Positions 1 through 9,927 are shown, counted from the first letter of the stretch. The stretch: 64,000 nt of DNA from GCA-2862585 sp965277895 (GCA_965277895.1 CBDIDR010000001.1:868001-932000), one strand, 5' to 3'. The notes: a model not told the origin generated them from the letters alone. A program made the numbers and translations.

Positions 1-485
1 TGAAAGCTGTTCGTAGAAAAAGCCCAGGAACAACAATGGAGACTCTAATTCCAGATTTTAAAGGGATAGAAGAGCAAGTACAACGAATAATTGATGTTGC
101 TCCAGAAATAGTTTCCCATAACATCGAAACTGTCAGAAGGTTAACTAAAGAGGTCAGAATTCAAGCTAAATACGATAGAAGTTTAGCCGTACTGAAACAA
201 TTGAAAGATGGTGGTATGCGAACTAAATCGGGTATAATGCTTGGTCTTGGTGAAACCGAAGAGGAAATATTAGAAACAATGGATGATTTACGTTCAGTTG
301 GCGTTGATATTATGACTATCGGTCAATATCTACAGCCTACACCAAAGCATTTGCCAGTTAAAGAGTTCATTACACCTGAACAATTTGAAAAGTTAAGACT
401 TATAGGGCTTAAAAAAGGATTTCGTTTTGTAGAAAGCTCCCCTCTTGTAAGATCATCTTACAGAGCAGAAAAACATCTTGGATAA
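1..485 (+). CDS. lipA: Lipoyl synthase, C-terminal part (5-prime end outside window)
   Basis: Radical SAM enzyme that inserts two sulfur atoms into the octanoyl group carried by lipoate-dependent proteins such as E2 subunits and GcvH. The frame is open from base 3 at the left edge, so roughly the last 160 codons are present. Visible family motifs are KSPGTTMETLIPDF, the GLGETEEEI segment and the C-terminal RSSYRAE; the serine of that last motif ligates the auxiliary Fe-S cluster in characterised LipA. The cysteine clusters lie outside the window. The stop codon is followed directly by an inverted repeat. Confidence 0.96.
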   Translation, partial: KAVRRKSPGTTMETLIPDFKGIEEQVQRIIDVAPEIVSHNIETVRRLTKEVRIQAKYDRSLAVLKQLKDGGMRTKSGIMLGLGETEEEILETMDDLRSVGVDIMTIGQYLQPTPKHLPVKEFITPEQFEKLRLIGLKKGFRFVESSPLVRSSYRAEKHLG

Positions 486-522
486 ATTATTTTGTTGGCA
501 TATTAATGTGAACAAAATAATT
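485..522 (+). terminator. Inverted repeat after lipA, possible terminator
   Basis: A perfect 12-bp AT-rich inverted repeat (485-496 pairing with 511-522) begins at the last base of the lipA stop codon, with a 14-base loop. No T-run follows, so it may be a weak terminator or an RNA-stabilising hairpin rather than a strong intrinsic terminator. Confidence 0.4.
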
Positions 523-560
523 CGTAAATTTATCCCTCTAAATTTTATAATTTATAAAGA

Positions 561-3305
561 ATGAAAAATTTTATTACCACACTATTATCAGTTGCTTTTT
601 TATCGTACTTCGTTGTAGACGTTTTTAATACGTCTGAACAGACGTATGTGCCTGTTGTCGAAAGAATTACAAAACCTACTAAGGGTGCTAAAGGAGCATT
701 AGAATACCTTCACCGTTTGAAGGCAAACAATGAGGGTGTTATTCCAATCGAAGCTGTAATTAATGCAAGAGAAGCTGTAAACAGTAGAAGAGCTGCTAGA
801 CAGTCGTCAGCAAACACAACCCTGCTGTGGCAAGAAATGGGTCCGGATAATGCCGGAGGAAGAACACGTGCTATTCTAATTGATAAAGATAATTCCAATT
901 TGATTTATGCAGGTGGTGTCTCTGGTGGTTTATGGAAATCTACTAATGGGGGAAACAGTTGGAACATTATTGATGGAACAGACAGATTAGAGTTCTCAGG
1001 CGTGGTAAGTATTTGTCAAACTACTAATGGTGATATTTACTTTGGAACTGGTGAAGGGGCTACTTCAAACATGGGAGGTAACTCTAACGGTTCTTCAGCA
1101 TTCATAGGTGGTGGAATTTATAAATCAACTGATGGTGGAAATTCATTCACTCAATTGGCTTCAACTGCTCCGTCTAATTTTATCTCAACTGGTTTTGCTT
1201 TTTCTTCAGTAACAGAGTTAGCATCTCACAGAACTGACCCTAATACTGTGTATGCAGCAACTCGAGGTGGGTTAAAATTGTCAAAAGATGGTGGTACCAC
1301 ATGGTCTACTGAGGTTACTGGTGAATTTTTTGATGTTGAAGTGAATTCTGATAATTCTGTAATTGCTTCTAAATTCAATACTGTATTTTTCTCTGAAGAT
1401 GGCACACCAGGTTCCTTTTCAAGTTTACCTTCAGTTCCTCTTACATTTGGAGGTGGCTCTAATGGTAGAATTGAGTTAGCAATAGCTCCTTCTGATGCAA
1501 ATTATATTTATGCAATTTATTCTAATCAAGGTGGCTTAGGAAAGTACAAAGGCATCTATCGTTCTACAGACAAAGGACAATCTTGGGAATTGATTCTTCC
1601 AGGATGGAGTGGTAATACACCTCCAGTTTATAATATTTTCAATGAACAAGCTAACTATGCGATGACTTTAGCAGTAGACCCATTGAATAAAAACAGAGTA
1701 ATTATTGGCGGCCTTGATTTATGGGAATACGAATATGGTGTTGGTATAGAGCCTATTTCATATTGGGCAGTTTCTGATTATGCTAGCTTCTATGTGCATG
1801 CTGATCAACATGATATTGTTTTTGATCCAAACAATCCACAACGATTCTTTATCGGAAATGATGGTGGAGTTTACAGAACGGATGATAATGGTGAAAATTT
1901 CTCTTCAGTTAATAGAGGATACGGCGTAACTCAATTTTATACAGTAGATTATTCTAAAGATGGTAAAGTAATTGGTGGTACTCAAGATAACGGTACTCAG
2001 TTTGTAGACTTTAGTAATCCTGCTTCTAACCTCGCTTCTTTCGAAGTATCAGGTGGAGACGGTGGTTACACTCAAGTATCTTTCATTAATCCTGATATCT
2101 TATTTTGTGAAAGTCAAAATGGTTCCGCTAGACGTTCTGCTGATGGTGGTGAAACTGTAGGTACGCTTGAGAATTTCTTGGGTGATACTTTAGCTGGTTT
2201 ACAAGAGACATCAGAATCTGAAGGTGCAGGTTTGTTCGCAACATTTATCAATCCTATGCACCTTTGGGAGGATGTTGACCAAGATGGAAACCCTGTTGAT
2301 ACAAGTATGTTTTTTGCAGCTACTACTGAAATTTACACAAGTGCTTCTGACTACTGTGTATATATGACTAAACAAGCATTAGATTTTAGTATAACTCCAA
2401 CTTGGTTTCAAGTTACTCCAATATATTCATCTCCAATTGAACGTATTTCAGTAACTGCAGATGGAAACCACATGTTCTTTTCAAGAGGAGGGAATCTTTA
2501 TAGAACCGATAATTTAAATCTTAACTCTGATACTATTTCTGATACATATCAATATCTAGATGTTGGTTCTACTGCTTCAGATAATAATGGTGATAATGAA
2601 AGTGCTGTTGTTTCAACTGTAAGTATTTCAAGTTCAGGTTTTCAGTACACTATTACTGATATTGCTATAAATCCTAATAATAAAGACCATATCGTAGTAA
2701 CAGTAGGTGGCTATGCAAATATTACACATGTATTTGAATCAACTAATGCTACTTCTGACAATCCAACATTTACTCCAATTCAAGGTAACTTGCCTGATAT
2801 GCCAGTTTACTCGGCTGTAATTGATGTACACAATTCAGATAATATCATTATTGGTACTGAGTTTGGTGTTTGGTCAACTACTAATGGAAATAACTGGACG
2901 CTAGAGGATGATGGTATGCCTATTGTACCCTGTCACATGTTACGTCAGCAATATTTACCTGGTGAAAATAAAGGGGTTATTTATGTTGGTACACACGGTA
3001 GAGGTATCTTCAAGTCATCTAATACGTCGTCAATCTTTGACTTCTCAGATAATGGTGATGACACCCCTGTTGAGTTATTATCGATTTACCCTAACCCAGC
3101 TGAATCTTTTGTAAATGTAGAGTTATCTTCAGACACAAAAGAATTCGATATAAGTATCATTGATTTGATGGGTAAAGAGGTATATTCTTCATCTAAAACA
3201 AACAATTCAAGAATTGATATTTCATCTTTAGAAGCAGGTAACTATGTTGTTATTGTTATCACTGATGGAAACAAACAATTAGGAAAGTTTATAAAAACTA
3301 AATAA
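561..3305 (+). CDS. T9SS-exported BNR/Asp-box beta-propeller protein
   Basis: A 914-residue secreted protein. The N-terminus is a hydrophobic signal segment (about residues 1-20). The body carries repeated Asp-box motifs of the S-x-D/N-x-G-x-S/T-W type near residues 127, 189, 240, 334, 438, 524 and 772, as in sortilin/VPS10 or sialidase-like propellers. The last ~75 residues (from YPNPAESFVNVEL to GKFIKTK) match a type A T9SS sorting tail, so the protein is expected to cross the outer membrane and be anchored or released. The substrate is unknown, and Asp-box folds also occur in non-enzymatic adhesins, so no enzymatic role is assigned. The gene is monocistronic, with a strong terminator 17 bases downstream. 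Confidence 0.9.
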   Translation: MKNFITTLLSVAFLSYFVVDVFNTSEQTYVPVVERITKPTKGAKGALEYLHRLKANNEGVIPIEAVINAREAVNSRRAARQSSANTTLLWQEMGPDNAGGRTRAILIDKDNSNLIYAGGVSGGLWKSTNGGNSWNIIDGTDRLEFSGVVSICQTTNGDIYFGTGEGATSNMGGNSNGSSAFIGGGIYKSTDGGNSFTQLASTAPSNFISTGFAFSSVTELASHRTDPNTVYAATRGGLKLSKDGGTTWSTEVTGEFFDVEVNSDNSVIASKFNTVFFSEDGTPGSFSSLPSVPLTFGGGSNGRIELAIAPSDANYIYAIYSNQGGLGKYKGIYRSTDKGQSWELILPGWSGNTPPVYNIFNEQANYAMTLAVDPLNKNRVIIGGLDLWEYEYGVGIEPISYWAVSDYASFYVHADQHDIVFDPNNPQRFFIGNDGGVYRTDDNGENFSSVNRGYGVTQFYTVDYSKDGKVIGGTQDNGTQFVDFSNPASNLASFEVSGGDGGYTQVSFINPDILFCESQNGSARRSADGGETVGTLENFLGDTLAGLQETSESEGAGLFATFINPMHLWEDVDQDGNPVDTSMFFAATTEIYTSASDYCVYMTKQALDFSITPTWFQVTPIYSSPIERISVTADGNHMFFSRGGNLYRTDNLNLNSDTISDTYQYLDVGSTASDNNGDNESAVVSTVSISSSGFQYTITDIAINPNNKDHIVVTVGGYANITHVFESTNATSDNPTFTPIQGNLPDMPVYSAVIDVHNSDNIIIGTEFGVWSTTNGNNWTLEDDGMPIVPCHMLRQQYLPGENKGVIYVGTHGRGIFKSSNTSSIFDFSDNGDDTPVELLSIYPNPAESFVNVELSSDTKEFDISIIDLMGKEVYSSSKTNNSRIDISSLEAGNYVVIVITDGNKQLGKFIKTK

Positions 3306-3322
3306 GTAATTAATAATTACAT

Positions 3323-3354
3323 AAAAGCTCTGCTTATTGCAGAGCTTTTTTTTT
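3323..3354 (+). terminator. Rho-independent terminator
   Basis: Perfect 11-bp stem (3323-3333 with 3339-3349), 5-base loop and a T-run to 3354. It ends the T9SS propeller gene and lies directly before GAPDH, separating the two transcription units. Confidence 0.9.
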
Positions 3355-3361
3355 CATAAAA

Positions 3362-4360
3362 ATGAAGACTAGAATTGCAATAAACGGTTTCGGCAGAATT
3401 GGTCGTGTTTTTTTACGAGCAGTACTTAATAATCCTAATATTGAAGTGGTAGCGATCAATGATTTGGCTAGTGCACATACAATGAGTCACTTATTCAAAT
3501 ACGATTCTATACATGGTGTTTTTGACGGTGACGTTCAAAGTACAGATGATTTACTTATCATAAATAATCATTCAATTAATTATTTTTCGTCTTCCAAAAT
3601 TGAAGATATCTCTTGGCAAAAATATAATGTAGATATTGTTGTTGAATGTACTGGTCTTTTTAAAGACAGAAAGAGTGCTTCTGCTCATCTAAATTCAGGA
3701 GCAAAAAAGGTGATTATTTCTGCACCACCTACAGACGATTCTATAAAAACAATAGTTGTTGGGATTAATGACCATTTAATTGATAATATGGATAATATAT
3801 TATCTAATGCATCATGCACTACTAATAGTGCAGCTCCTTTGATTCAGTTGATAAATGAAAACTACGCTATTGAAAGTGCTTATATTACCACTATTCATTC
3901 ATATACAACCGACCAGAGGTTACATGACTCACCTCATATCGATTTGAGACGTGCAAGGGCAGGTTCTACTTCTATTGTTCCGACTACAACAGGTGCTGCT
4001 AAAGCGTTGACTAAAATTTTCCCCGATTTATCGGATAGAATTGGTGGGTGTGGTATTCGAGTACCAGTTCCAGATGGTTCTTTAACAGATATTACATGTA
4101 TAGTAAAGAAAGAAACTACTGTTGATGAGATTAATGATTTATTTAATAAAGCCTCCTCTTCCTCATTAAATGGGATTCTAAGCTATATAGAAGACCCTAT
4201 TGTGTCAGTAGATGTTTTAGGAAATACACATTCTTGTGTATTTGACTCCAAATTGACATCTGTTATCGGTAAAATGGTGAAAGTAGTAGGATGGTACGAT
4301 AATGAAACGGGCTATTCAAACCGATTAATAGACCTAATCGAAAAAATTAGTAACGTTTAA
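3362..4360 (+). CDS. gap: Type I glyceraldehyde-3-phosphate dehydrogenase
   Basis: NAD-dependent glycolytic and gluconeogenic enzyme of 332 residues, normal family length. The Rossmann start INGFGRIGR is at residues 7-15, with Asp34 in the NDL position that favours NAD over NADP. The catalytic Cys152 sits in SNASCTTN and the catalytic His179 in TTIHSYTTDQ. The C-terminal WYDNETGYSNR motif is intact. The residues after the catalytic motif (NSAAP) differ slightly from the common NCLAP. It is a single gene behind the terminator at 3323-3354. Its 3-prime end overlaps the convergent lpxH stop by 14 bases. Confidence 0.96.
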   Translation: MKTRIAINGFGRIGRVFLRAVLNNPNIEVVAINDLASAHTMSHLFKYDSIHGVFDGDVQSTDDLLIINNHSINYFSSSKIEDISWQKYNVDIVVECTGLFKDRKSASAHLNSGAKKVIISAPPTDDSIKTIVVGINDHLIDNMDNILSNASCTTNSAAPLIQLINENYAIESAYITTIHSYTTDQRLHDSPHIDLRRARAGSTSIVPTTTGAAKALTKIFPDLSDRIGGCGIRVPVPDGSLTDITCIVKKETTVDEINDLFNKASSSSLNGILSYIEDPIVSVDVLGNTHSCVFDSKLTSVIGKMVKVVGWYDNETGYSNRLIDLIEKISNV

Positions 4361-5081
4361 GTTCTAGCTGATTTCCATCAAAAACGGCATAGCTATTGTA
4401 GTTTACCCACTCCCCAAGATTAAAATAGTAAGAATCATTTCCTAAATCGATTTCAAGAGGTAAATGTCTGTGTCCAAAGATGAAGTAATCTATTTTTTTT
4501 GATTTCAGAGTTTCTTTACAGAACTGAGTGAGCCATTCGTTTTCACCATGGAATGTTTCATCCTTTTGACCATTTGCTATTCTACTTTTTCGAGACCAGT
4601 ATTCGGCAATACTTATTCCTAGATTAGGATGTATTCTAGCAAATAGCCATTGGCATAGTTTATTAGAGAATATCTTCTTTATAAATTTATAGCCTTTATC
4701 GTGAGGACCAAGTCCGTCGCCATGTCCAATAAAAAAGGATTTACCACTGATGGTAATTTCCTGTGGTTCTCTGTAGATTTTTAAATTGATTTCTTTTTCG
4801 AGATAATCAAATACCCACATATCGTGGTTTCCAGTAAAAAAATGAATATCTATTCCAGAATCACTGATTTCTGCCAGTTTTCCAAGTAATCTAACATAGC
4901 CTTTTGGAACGGCTTTTTTATATTCAAACCAAAAATCAAAAACATCGCCGACTAAGTAGATAGCACTAGCATCTGATTTTATTTCGTCTAGCCATTTGAC
5001 AAAACGCTTTTCTCGCTCTAAACTTTTTTCTTTGTTTGGAACGCCAAGGTGTAAATCTGATGCAAAATATATCTTAGTCAA
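4347..5081 (-). CDS. lpxH: UDP-2,3-diacylglucosamine diphosphatase
   Basis: Calcineurin-like metallophosphoesterase of lipid A synthesis, 244 residues, membrane-associated on the cytoplasmic side. It hydrolyses UDP-2,3-diacylglucosamine to lipid X. Metal-binding blocks seen in order are SDLHLG, GDVFDFWF, TGNHDMW, HGDG and FGHRHLP. It overlaps the upstream tlpA-like stop by 8 bases and is the last gene of the hem-gatB operon. A later lipid A gene, lpxB, lies separately at 23.6 kb. Confidence 0.93.
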   Translation of the reverse strand: MTKIYFASDLHLGVPNKEKSLEREKRFVKWLDEIKSDASAIYLVGDVFDFWFEYKKAVPKGYVRLLGKLAEISDSGIDIHFFTGNHDMWVFDYLEKEINLKIYREPQEITISGKSFFIGHGDGLGPHDKGYKFIKKIFSNKLCQWLFARIHPNLGISIAEYWSRKSRIANGQKDETFHGENEWLTQFCKETLKSKKIDYFIFGHRHLPLEIDLGNDSYYFNLGEWVNYNSYAVFDGNQLELKRY

Positions 5082-6189
5082 AAATTTCTTTTAGTTTGTT
5101 TCTTAATACTGTTCCTCTCAGGTTTCTATTGATAATCACTCCGTTTTCGTCAATTAAGAAGGTAGAGGGAATACTTTCGATACCATATTCCTTACAAATT
5201 GGTGATTCAAAACCTTGTAATTCACTTAGTTGTAGCCACTTTAAGCCATCTTGATCAATTGCTTTAAGCCAATCTTCTTTCGCTGATACACTTCGTGTAG
5301 TGTCATCTAAAGATATACCAATAATTTCTAATCCTTTTGGTTTGTATTCCTTATACAGTTCTACTATTAGAGGATTTTCTTTTCTACAAGGCATGCACCA
5401 AGATGCCCAAAAGTCAATGAGTACTACTGACCCTCTGAGTGAGGATAATGTGAAAGGCTTACCATTTAAATCATTAATAGTAAAGTCTGGAGCTAGAGCA
5501 CCAACAGCTGTTTTTTCTAGTGAAAGTACACTTTCTTTGATGTTATTTACCCAAACATTATTTGGATATTTTGCTTCAAGATTAGTGTAAATCTTCTTGA
5601 AGTACTCAATATTATCACCTATACTTCCTAGCTGTTGTCCTGCTATAAGATTGATGAATAATGTAGGATTAGCATCTATAAACTTCTTTATGTTTTCTCT
5701 ATGATTTAAAAATAGTTGATCATATTCCATTCTAACGCGTTTCATAACCATTTGCTCTTCTTCGCTTCCTATTGATTTTTGATATACCATTGAAAGGGAG
5801 TCTGTTTGTAGTTTTAAAGAACTGATTATTTTTAATAGTTTGGAATTTCCTTCTACTTCTTCTGAACCACTGGCTTCATAATCTACTAAAGCAGATGCAT
5901 CTGCTCTTAATTCAATAGTGTCGCCTTTATCAAATGCAAATAATGCATAGTTATCTTTACTTAATGATATTCTATAAAAATCGATAGAGTCAGTAGAGTA
6001 GTTGAAAGTGAAAGTATTGTTGTCAATTTTACAGGAATCGACTTTAATGACATCGGTCGGTGAAATTTTCTCTAAATAAATCCAGCTATCATTTTCAGCG
6101 TTTGTTAGTGTACCCTTAATTGTACTCATATCAGAGGAGCATGCTCCAAGCGTAACTATTAATATACTGAAAACAAGTAGTCTCATCAT
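5074..6189 (-). CDS. TlpA-type thioredoxin-fold lipoprotein (DUF4369 + redoxin)
   Basis: A 371-residue envelope thiol-disulfide oxidoreductase. A lipoprotein signal peptide ends at LGAC (Cys17). Residues ~22-120 resemble the DUF4369 beta domain common on Bacteroidota TlpA proteins, a helical linker follows, and a redoxin/AhpC-TSA domain occupies ~232-371. The active site is WCMPC (Cys265 and Cys268), the reducing TlpA/ResA type. TlpA-like proteins keep periplasmic cysteines reduced, for example in cytochrome c maturation, which would fit its place downstream of the heme genes, but the substrate is inferred. Its start overlaps the gatB stop by 4 bases (ATGA). Confidence 0.88.
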   Translation of the reverse strand: MMRLLVFSILIVTLGACSSDMSTIKGTLTNAENDSWIYLEKISPTDVIKVDSCKIDNNTFTFNYSTDSIDFYRISLSKDNYALFAFDKGDTIELRADASALVDYEASGSEEVEGNSKLLKIISSLKLQTDSLSMVYQKSIGSEEEQMVMKRVRMEYDQLFLNHRENIKKFIDANPTLFINLIAGQQLGSIGDNIEYFKKIYTNLEAKYPNNVWVNNIKESVLSLEKTAVGALAPDFTINDLNGKPFTLSSLRGSVVLIDFWASWCMPCRKENPLIVELYKEYKPKGLEIIGISLDDTTRSVSAKEDWLKAIDQDGLKWLQLSELQGFESPICKEYGIESIPSTFLIDENGVIINRNLRGTVLRNKLKEIFD

Positions 6190-7637
6190 TTCTCTAATGC
6201 TTCTCTAACAAGTTTATTGGCAATTTTTGGATCTGCTTTTCCTCTAGATAGTTTCATCACTTCTCCCATAAAAAGTCCTATCAATCCTTTTTTGCCGTTT
6301 TTATATTCTTCTACTTTTTGAGGGTATTTTTCTAATGCTTGTTGAACAAAATCTTGTAAAGCATTTGTATCACTTTCTTGTATCCAGTTGTTTGTTTTGG
6401 CGATTTCTTCAGCAGATAAATCGCTTTTTAACATTTCACCAAAAACTTTTTGAGTAGCTACACTATTGCTCACTTTGCCTTCGTCTACTAGTTTAACTAG
6501 TTCGGCTAATCGTTCTGGTGACATCTCAAATTGTCCTATCTCAATAGCATTTTCATTTAGGTACGATTTTACAACACCATTCATGAAGTTTGCAGCTCCT
6601 TTGTAATTATTGGTATATTTACACAGTTCATTGAAATAGAGGGCTATTTCTTTTTCTTCGATTAAAACATTTGAGTCGTATTCTGACAGTCCAAATTCTG
6701 TTGTGTATTTTTTAAATAATTCTTTGGGAAGAGGTGGTAGAGACTTTTTTACTGTTTCAATATATTCTTGATTTATAGTGATAGGCTGTAAATCTGGCTC
6801 AGGAAAGTATCTGTAGTCATTGGCATCTTCTTTACTTCTCATTAGAGATGTAGTGCCAGTATTGGCATTAAAACTACGGGTTTGCTGTTCTACTGTTCCG
6901 CCATTTTCAAGAACCTCTATTTGTCTGTCCATCTCGTGTTCTATGGCTCTTTTTACATTTCTTAGAGAGTTCATGTTTTTGACTTCGGCTCTGTTGCCAA
7001 AGACTTTACTTCCTTTAAGCATTACAGAAATATTGGCATCACATCTTAAACTACCTTCTTCAAGGTTACCGTCACATATATCTAGATATCGAACTAATTT
7101 TCGAACTTCAGCAAGATATTGATAGGCCTCATCAGAACTTCTAATATCTGGTTCAGAAACAATTTCGATAAGTGCTACACCGGCTCTGTTTAAATCGACT
7201 AAAGTATTAAAAGGGTCAAGGTCGTGAATACTTTTACCTGCATCTTCTTCCATGTGAATACGCGTGATGTTGATTGCTTTTTTGTTTCCTTCACTATCCT
7301 TCACATAGATGACACCACCATTACATATTGGTGTTGTATCTTGGGTAATTTGGTAGCCTTTAGGTAAATCTGGGTAGAAATAATTTTTTCTTGCATATTC
7401 GTTATGTTCTCTAATGGTAGAGCCACAAGCAATTCCCATTTTTACAGCGTATTCAATGACTTTTTTGTTGCTTTTTGGTAAAGTGCCAGGGTGACCTAAT
7501 GTTAGAGGACTAGTTTGGGTGTTAGCCGCTGCACCGTACTCCGTTGAGTCATTGCAATAGGCTTTTGTATTTGTAGAAAGTTGTGCATGAATTTCCAATC
7601 CTACAACTAGTTCGTATTTATCTCTAAAGCTACTCAT
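6186..7637 (-). CDS. gatB: Asp-tRNA(Asn)/Glu-tRNA(Gln) amidotransferase subunit B
   Basis: Kinase and tRNA-binding subunit of GatCAB, which converts mischarged Glu-tRNA(Gln) or Asp-tRNA(Asn) to the amidated forms. Length is 483 residues, as expected. GatB signatures include YELVVGLEIHAQL at the N-terminus, the EYARKNYFYPDLPKGYQI block and DANISV. The C-terminal YqeY-like tail that contacts tRNA is complete. gatA and gatC are not in this window. It continues the heme operon after a 23-base gap from hemL; heme synthesis by the C5 route also starts from Glu-tRNA, so the pairing is functionally sensible. Confidence 0.96.
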   Translation of the reverse strand: MSSFRDKYELVVGLEIHAQLSTNTKAYCNDSTEYGAAANTQTSPLTLGHPGTLPKSNKKVIEYAVKMGIACGSTIREHNEYARKNYFYPDLPKGYQITQDTTPICNGGVIYVKDSEGNKKAINITRIHMEEDAGKSIHDLDPFNTLVDLNRAGVALIEIVSEPDIRSSDEAYQYLAEVRKLVRYLDICDGNLEEGSLRCDANISVMLKGSKVFGNRAEVKNMNSLRNVKRAIEHEMDRQIEVLENGGTVEQQTRSFNANTGTTSLMRSKEDANDYRYFPEPDLQPITINQEYIETVKKSLPPLPKELFKKYTTEFGLSEYDSNVLIEEKEIALYFNELCKYTNNYKGAANFMNGVVKSYLNENAIEIGQFEMSPERLAELVKLVDEGKVSNSVATQKVFGEMLKSDLSAEEIAKTNNWIQESDTNALQDFVQQALEKYPQKVEEYKNGKKGLIGLFMGEVMKLSRGKADPKIANKLVREALEK

Positions 7638-7660
7638 TGAATAATTTTGCGTAAATATAA

Positions 7661-8944
7661 TTAAAGTATCTCTTCTAATGTTTCCTCAATAGCTTGTATT
7701 GTTTTATCGAGCAATTCTATAGAATGTGTACTTGATAAAAATAAACTTTCAAAGGCTGAAGGAGCAAAATAAACACCTCTTTTTAAAACACCATGAAAGA
7801 GTTTTTTGAAAAAATCTGCATTTGCACTACAAGCGTCTTCAAAGTTTTGAACCGTATCAACATCAAAATGAAAACTAATCATTGAGCCTACTCTGTTGAT
7901 AGCATACTTGAGGTTTTTGTTATCAAAGACTCGTCTTAATTCTTGTTCAAAATAGGCGGTGTTTTTTTCTAGTGAAGTGTAAATATTGGGGTTCTCATTT
8001 AATTCTTTTAGTAAAGTGTAGCCACAACTCATAGCTATTGGGTTTCCACTTAACGTACCTGCTTGATAAACTGGTCCGACAGGTGCCACCATATCCATAA
8101 TTTCTTTTTTTCCACCGAAAGCTCCTACTGGTAGACCACCACCAATAATTTTACCCAATGTTACCATGTCAGGAATTACGCCATAGAGTTCACTTGCTCC
8201 TCCTTTGGCAAGTCTAAAGCCTGTCATTACTTCATCAAAAATTAATACAATGTTGTGTTGATTACATAAGTCTCTCAGACCTTCTAAAAAGCCTTTTTTT
8301 GGAGGGATACATCCCATATTTCCTGCAACGGGTTCTAGTATTATAGCTGCTATTTCATCCGTGTTGTCATTAATGATTCTTTTTACTGCTTCTAAATCAT
8401 TATATGGTGCTAGCAAGGTGTCTTGAGCTGTTCCTTTGGTTACTCCGGGACTATTTGGAACACCAAGTGTAATGGCTCCACTACCTGCCTTTATAAGGAA
8501 TGCATCAGCATGTCCGTGATAGTTGCCTTCAAACTTGATGAATTTTTCCTTATTGGTGTATCCTCTAGCTACTCTAATGGCACTCATACATGCTTCAGTG
8601 CCTGAGTTCGTCATTCTTACTTTTTCAACAGCTGGAACCATTTTACAAATGAGTTCGGCAATATCTGCTTCTAATTCAGTTGGAGCTCCAAATGAGGTAG
8701 TGTTGTTTGTTGCTTCTTTAAGGGTTTTTACAATTGGTTCGTGACAGTGTCCCAATATCATAGGTCCCCAAGAACCAATAAAATCAATGTATTCTTTATT
8801 GTCAACATCTGTAAGAATAGAGCCTTTAGCAGATTTAAAAAATAAAGGTGTTCCTCCTACTGAACGAAAGGCTCTTACTGGTGAATTTACACCCCCAGGG
8901 ATAAACAATTGAGCTCTTTCAAAAAGTATTTCACTGTTATTCAT
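7661..8944 (-). CDS. hemL: Glutamate-1-semialdehyde 2,1-aminomutase
   Basis: PLP enzyme that converts glutamate-1-semialdehyde to 5-aminolevulinate in the C5 heme pathway. It has 427 residues. The PLP-binding lysine is Lys265 in VTLGKIIGGG, and the substrate loop motif PGGVNSPVRAF is at residues 16-26. FDEVMTGFR, conserved in class III aminotransferases, is present. The start codon overlaps the hemB stop by 8 bases. Confidence 0.97.
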   Translation of the reverse strand: MNNSEILFERAQLFIPGGVNSPVRAFRSVGGTPLFFKSAKGSILTDVDNKEYIDFIGSWGPMILGHCHEPIVKTLKEATNNTTSFGAPTELEADIAELICKMVPAVEKVRMTNSGTEACMSAIRVARGYTNKEKFIKFEGNYHGHADAFLIKAGSGAITLGVPNSPGVTKGTAQDTLLAPYNDLEAVKRIINDNTDEIAAIILEPVAGNMGCIPPKKGFLEGLRDLCNQHNIVLIFDEVMTGFRLAKGGASELYGVIPDMVTLGKIIGGGLPVGAFGGKKEIMDMVAPVGPVYQAGTLSGNPIAMSCGYTLLKELNENPNIYTSLEKNTAYFEQELRRVFDNKNLKYAINRVGSMISFHFDVDTVQNFEDACSANADFFKKLFHGVLKRGVYFAPSAFESLFLSSTHSIELLDKTIQAIEETLEEIL

Positions 8945-9917
8945 CGTTTAATAGTTTTGAAGCTTCTTTGGCAAAGTATGTCGCTATCAGTGTTGCACCA
9001 GCTCTTTTAAAGCCTATTAGACTTTCCATCATTACACTGTCGTGGTTAAGCCAACCTTTTTCGCTAGCTGCTTTTATCATGGCATATTCGCCAGAAACTT
9101 GATAAACACTTACTGGGATATCAAATTGAGAACTGACTTGTTTTACCATATCTAAGTATGGGGTGCCTGGTTTTACCATTACTATATCTGCCCCTTCGTC
9201 AATATCGTTATCTACCTCACTCATCGCTTCTGATGAATTCGCAGGATTCATTTGGTATGTCTTTTTATCACCAAAACCGGGTTTAGAGTCTAAAGCATCT
9301 CTGAACGGTCCATAGAAAGAAGAGGCATATTTTACGCTATAAGACATAATACCAAGGTGAATGTGACCTTCATCTTCTAGTCGTTCTCTAATAGCTCCTA
9401 TTCGGCCATCCATCATATCCGATGGTGCTACCATATCAACTCCGGCTTCGGCGTGTGAAAGAGCCATTTCTGCCAAAAGGTCAATGGTTTCGTCATTAAG
9501 TATTTCTTCATCTTCAACAATGCCATCATGTCCATGAATAGAGTAGGGATCTAAAGCAACATCACTCATCAGATACATCTGAGGAACTTCAGATTTGAGT
9601 AATCTGATAGCTCTTTGCATCAGTCCATTTGGGTTAATGGCTTCTTTGCCTTCATTATCTTTTAAATTATCTTCAACTTTTGCAAAGAGTAGTGCTGATC
9701 GGATGCCTAATGCATAACAGCTTTTCACCTCATCAAGGAGTAAGTCAAGTGTATATCGAAAATAGCCTGGCATAGAGGCAATTTCTTCTTTTTTATTTTC
9801 TCCCTCCATGAAAAAAAGAGGTACGATAAAATCACTAGGATGAAGTCTATTTTCTTGTACCATATCTCTTATGGCACTATTTTTTCTTAATCTTCTATTT
9901 CTATTTTCTGGAAACAT
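8937..9917 (-). CDS. hemB: Porphobilinogen synthase (delta-aminolevulinate dehydratase)
   Basis: Condenses two 5-aminolevulinates to porphobilinogen; 326 residues. The Schiff-base lysine lies in VMVKPG, and the second active-site lysine is in the SKPGFGDKKTYQ region. The metal segment reads DVALDPYSIHGHDG and lacks the three cysteines of zinc enzymes, which points to a magnesium-type HemB. It is separated from hemF by 10 bases in the operon. Confidence 0.96.
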   Translation of the reverse strand: MFPENRNRRLRKNSAIRDMVQENRLHPSDFIVPLFFMEGENKKEEIASMPGYFRYTLDLLLDEVKSCYALGIRSALLFAKVEDNLKDNEGKEAINPNGLMQRAIRLLKSEVPQMYLMSDVALDPYSIHGHDGIVEDEEILNDETIDLLAEMALSHAEAGVDMVAPSDMMDGRIGAIRERLEDEGHIHLGIMSYSVKYASSFYGPFRDALDSKPGFGDKKTYQMNPANSSEAMSEVDNDIDEGADIVMVKPGTPYLDMVKQVSSQFDIPVSVYQVSGEYAMIKAASEKGWLNHDSVMMESLIGFKRAGATLIATYFAKEASKLLNDE

Positions 9918-9927
9918 AGTGTTTGGA

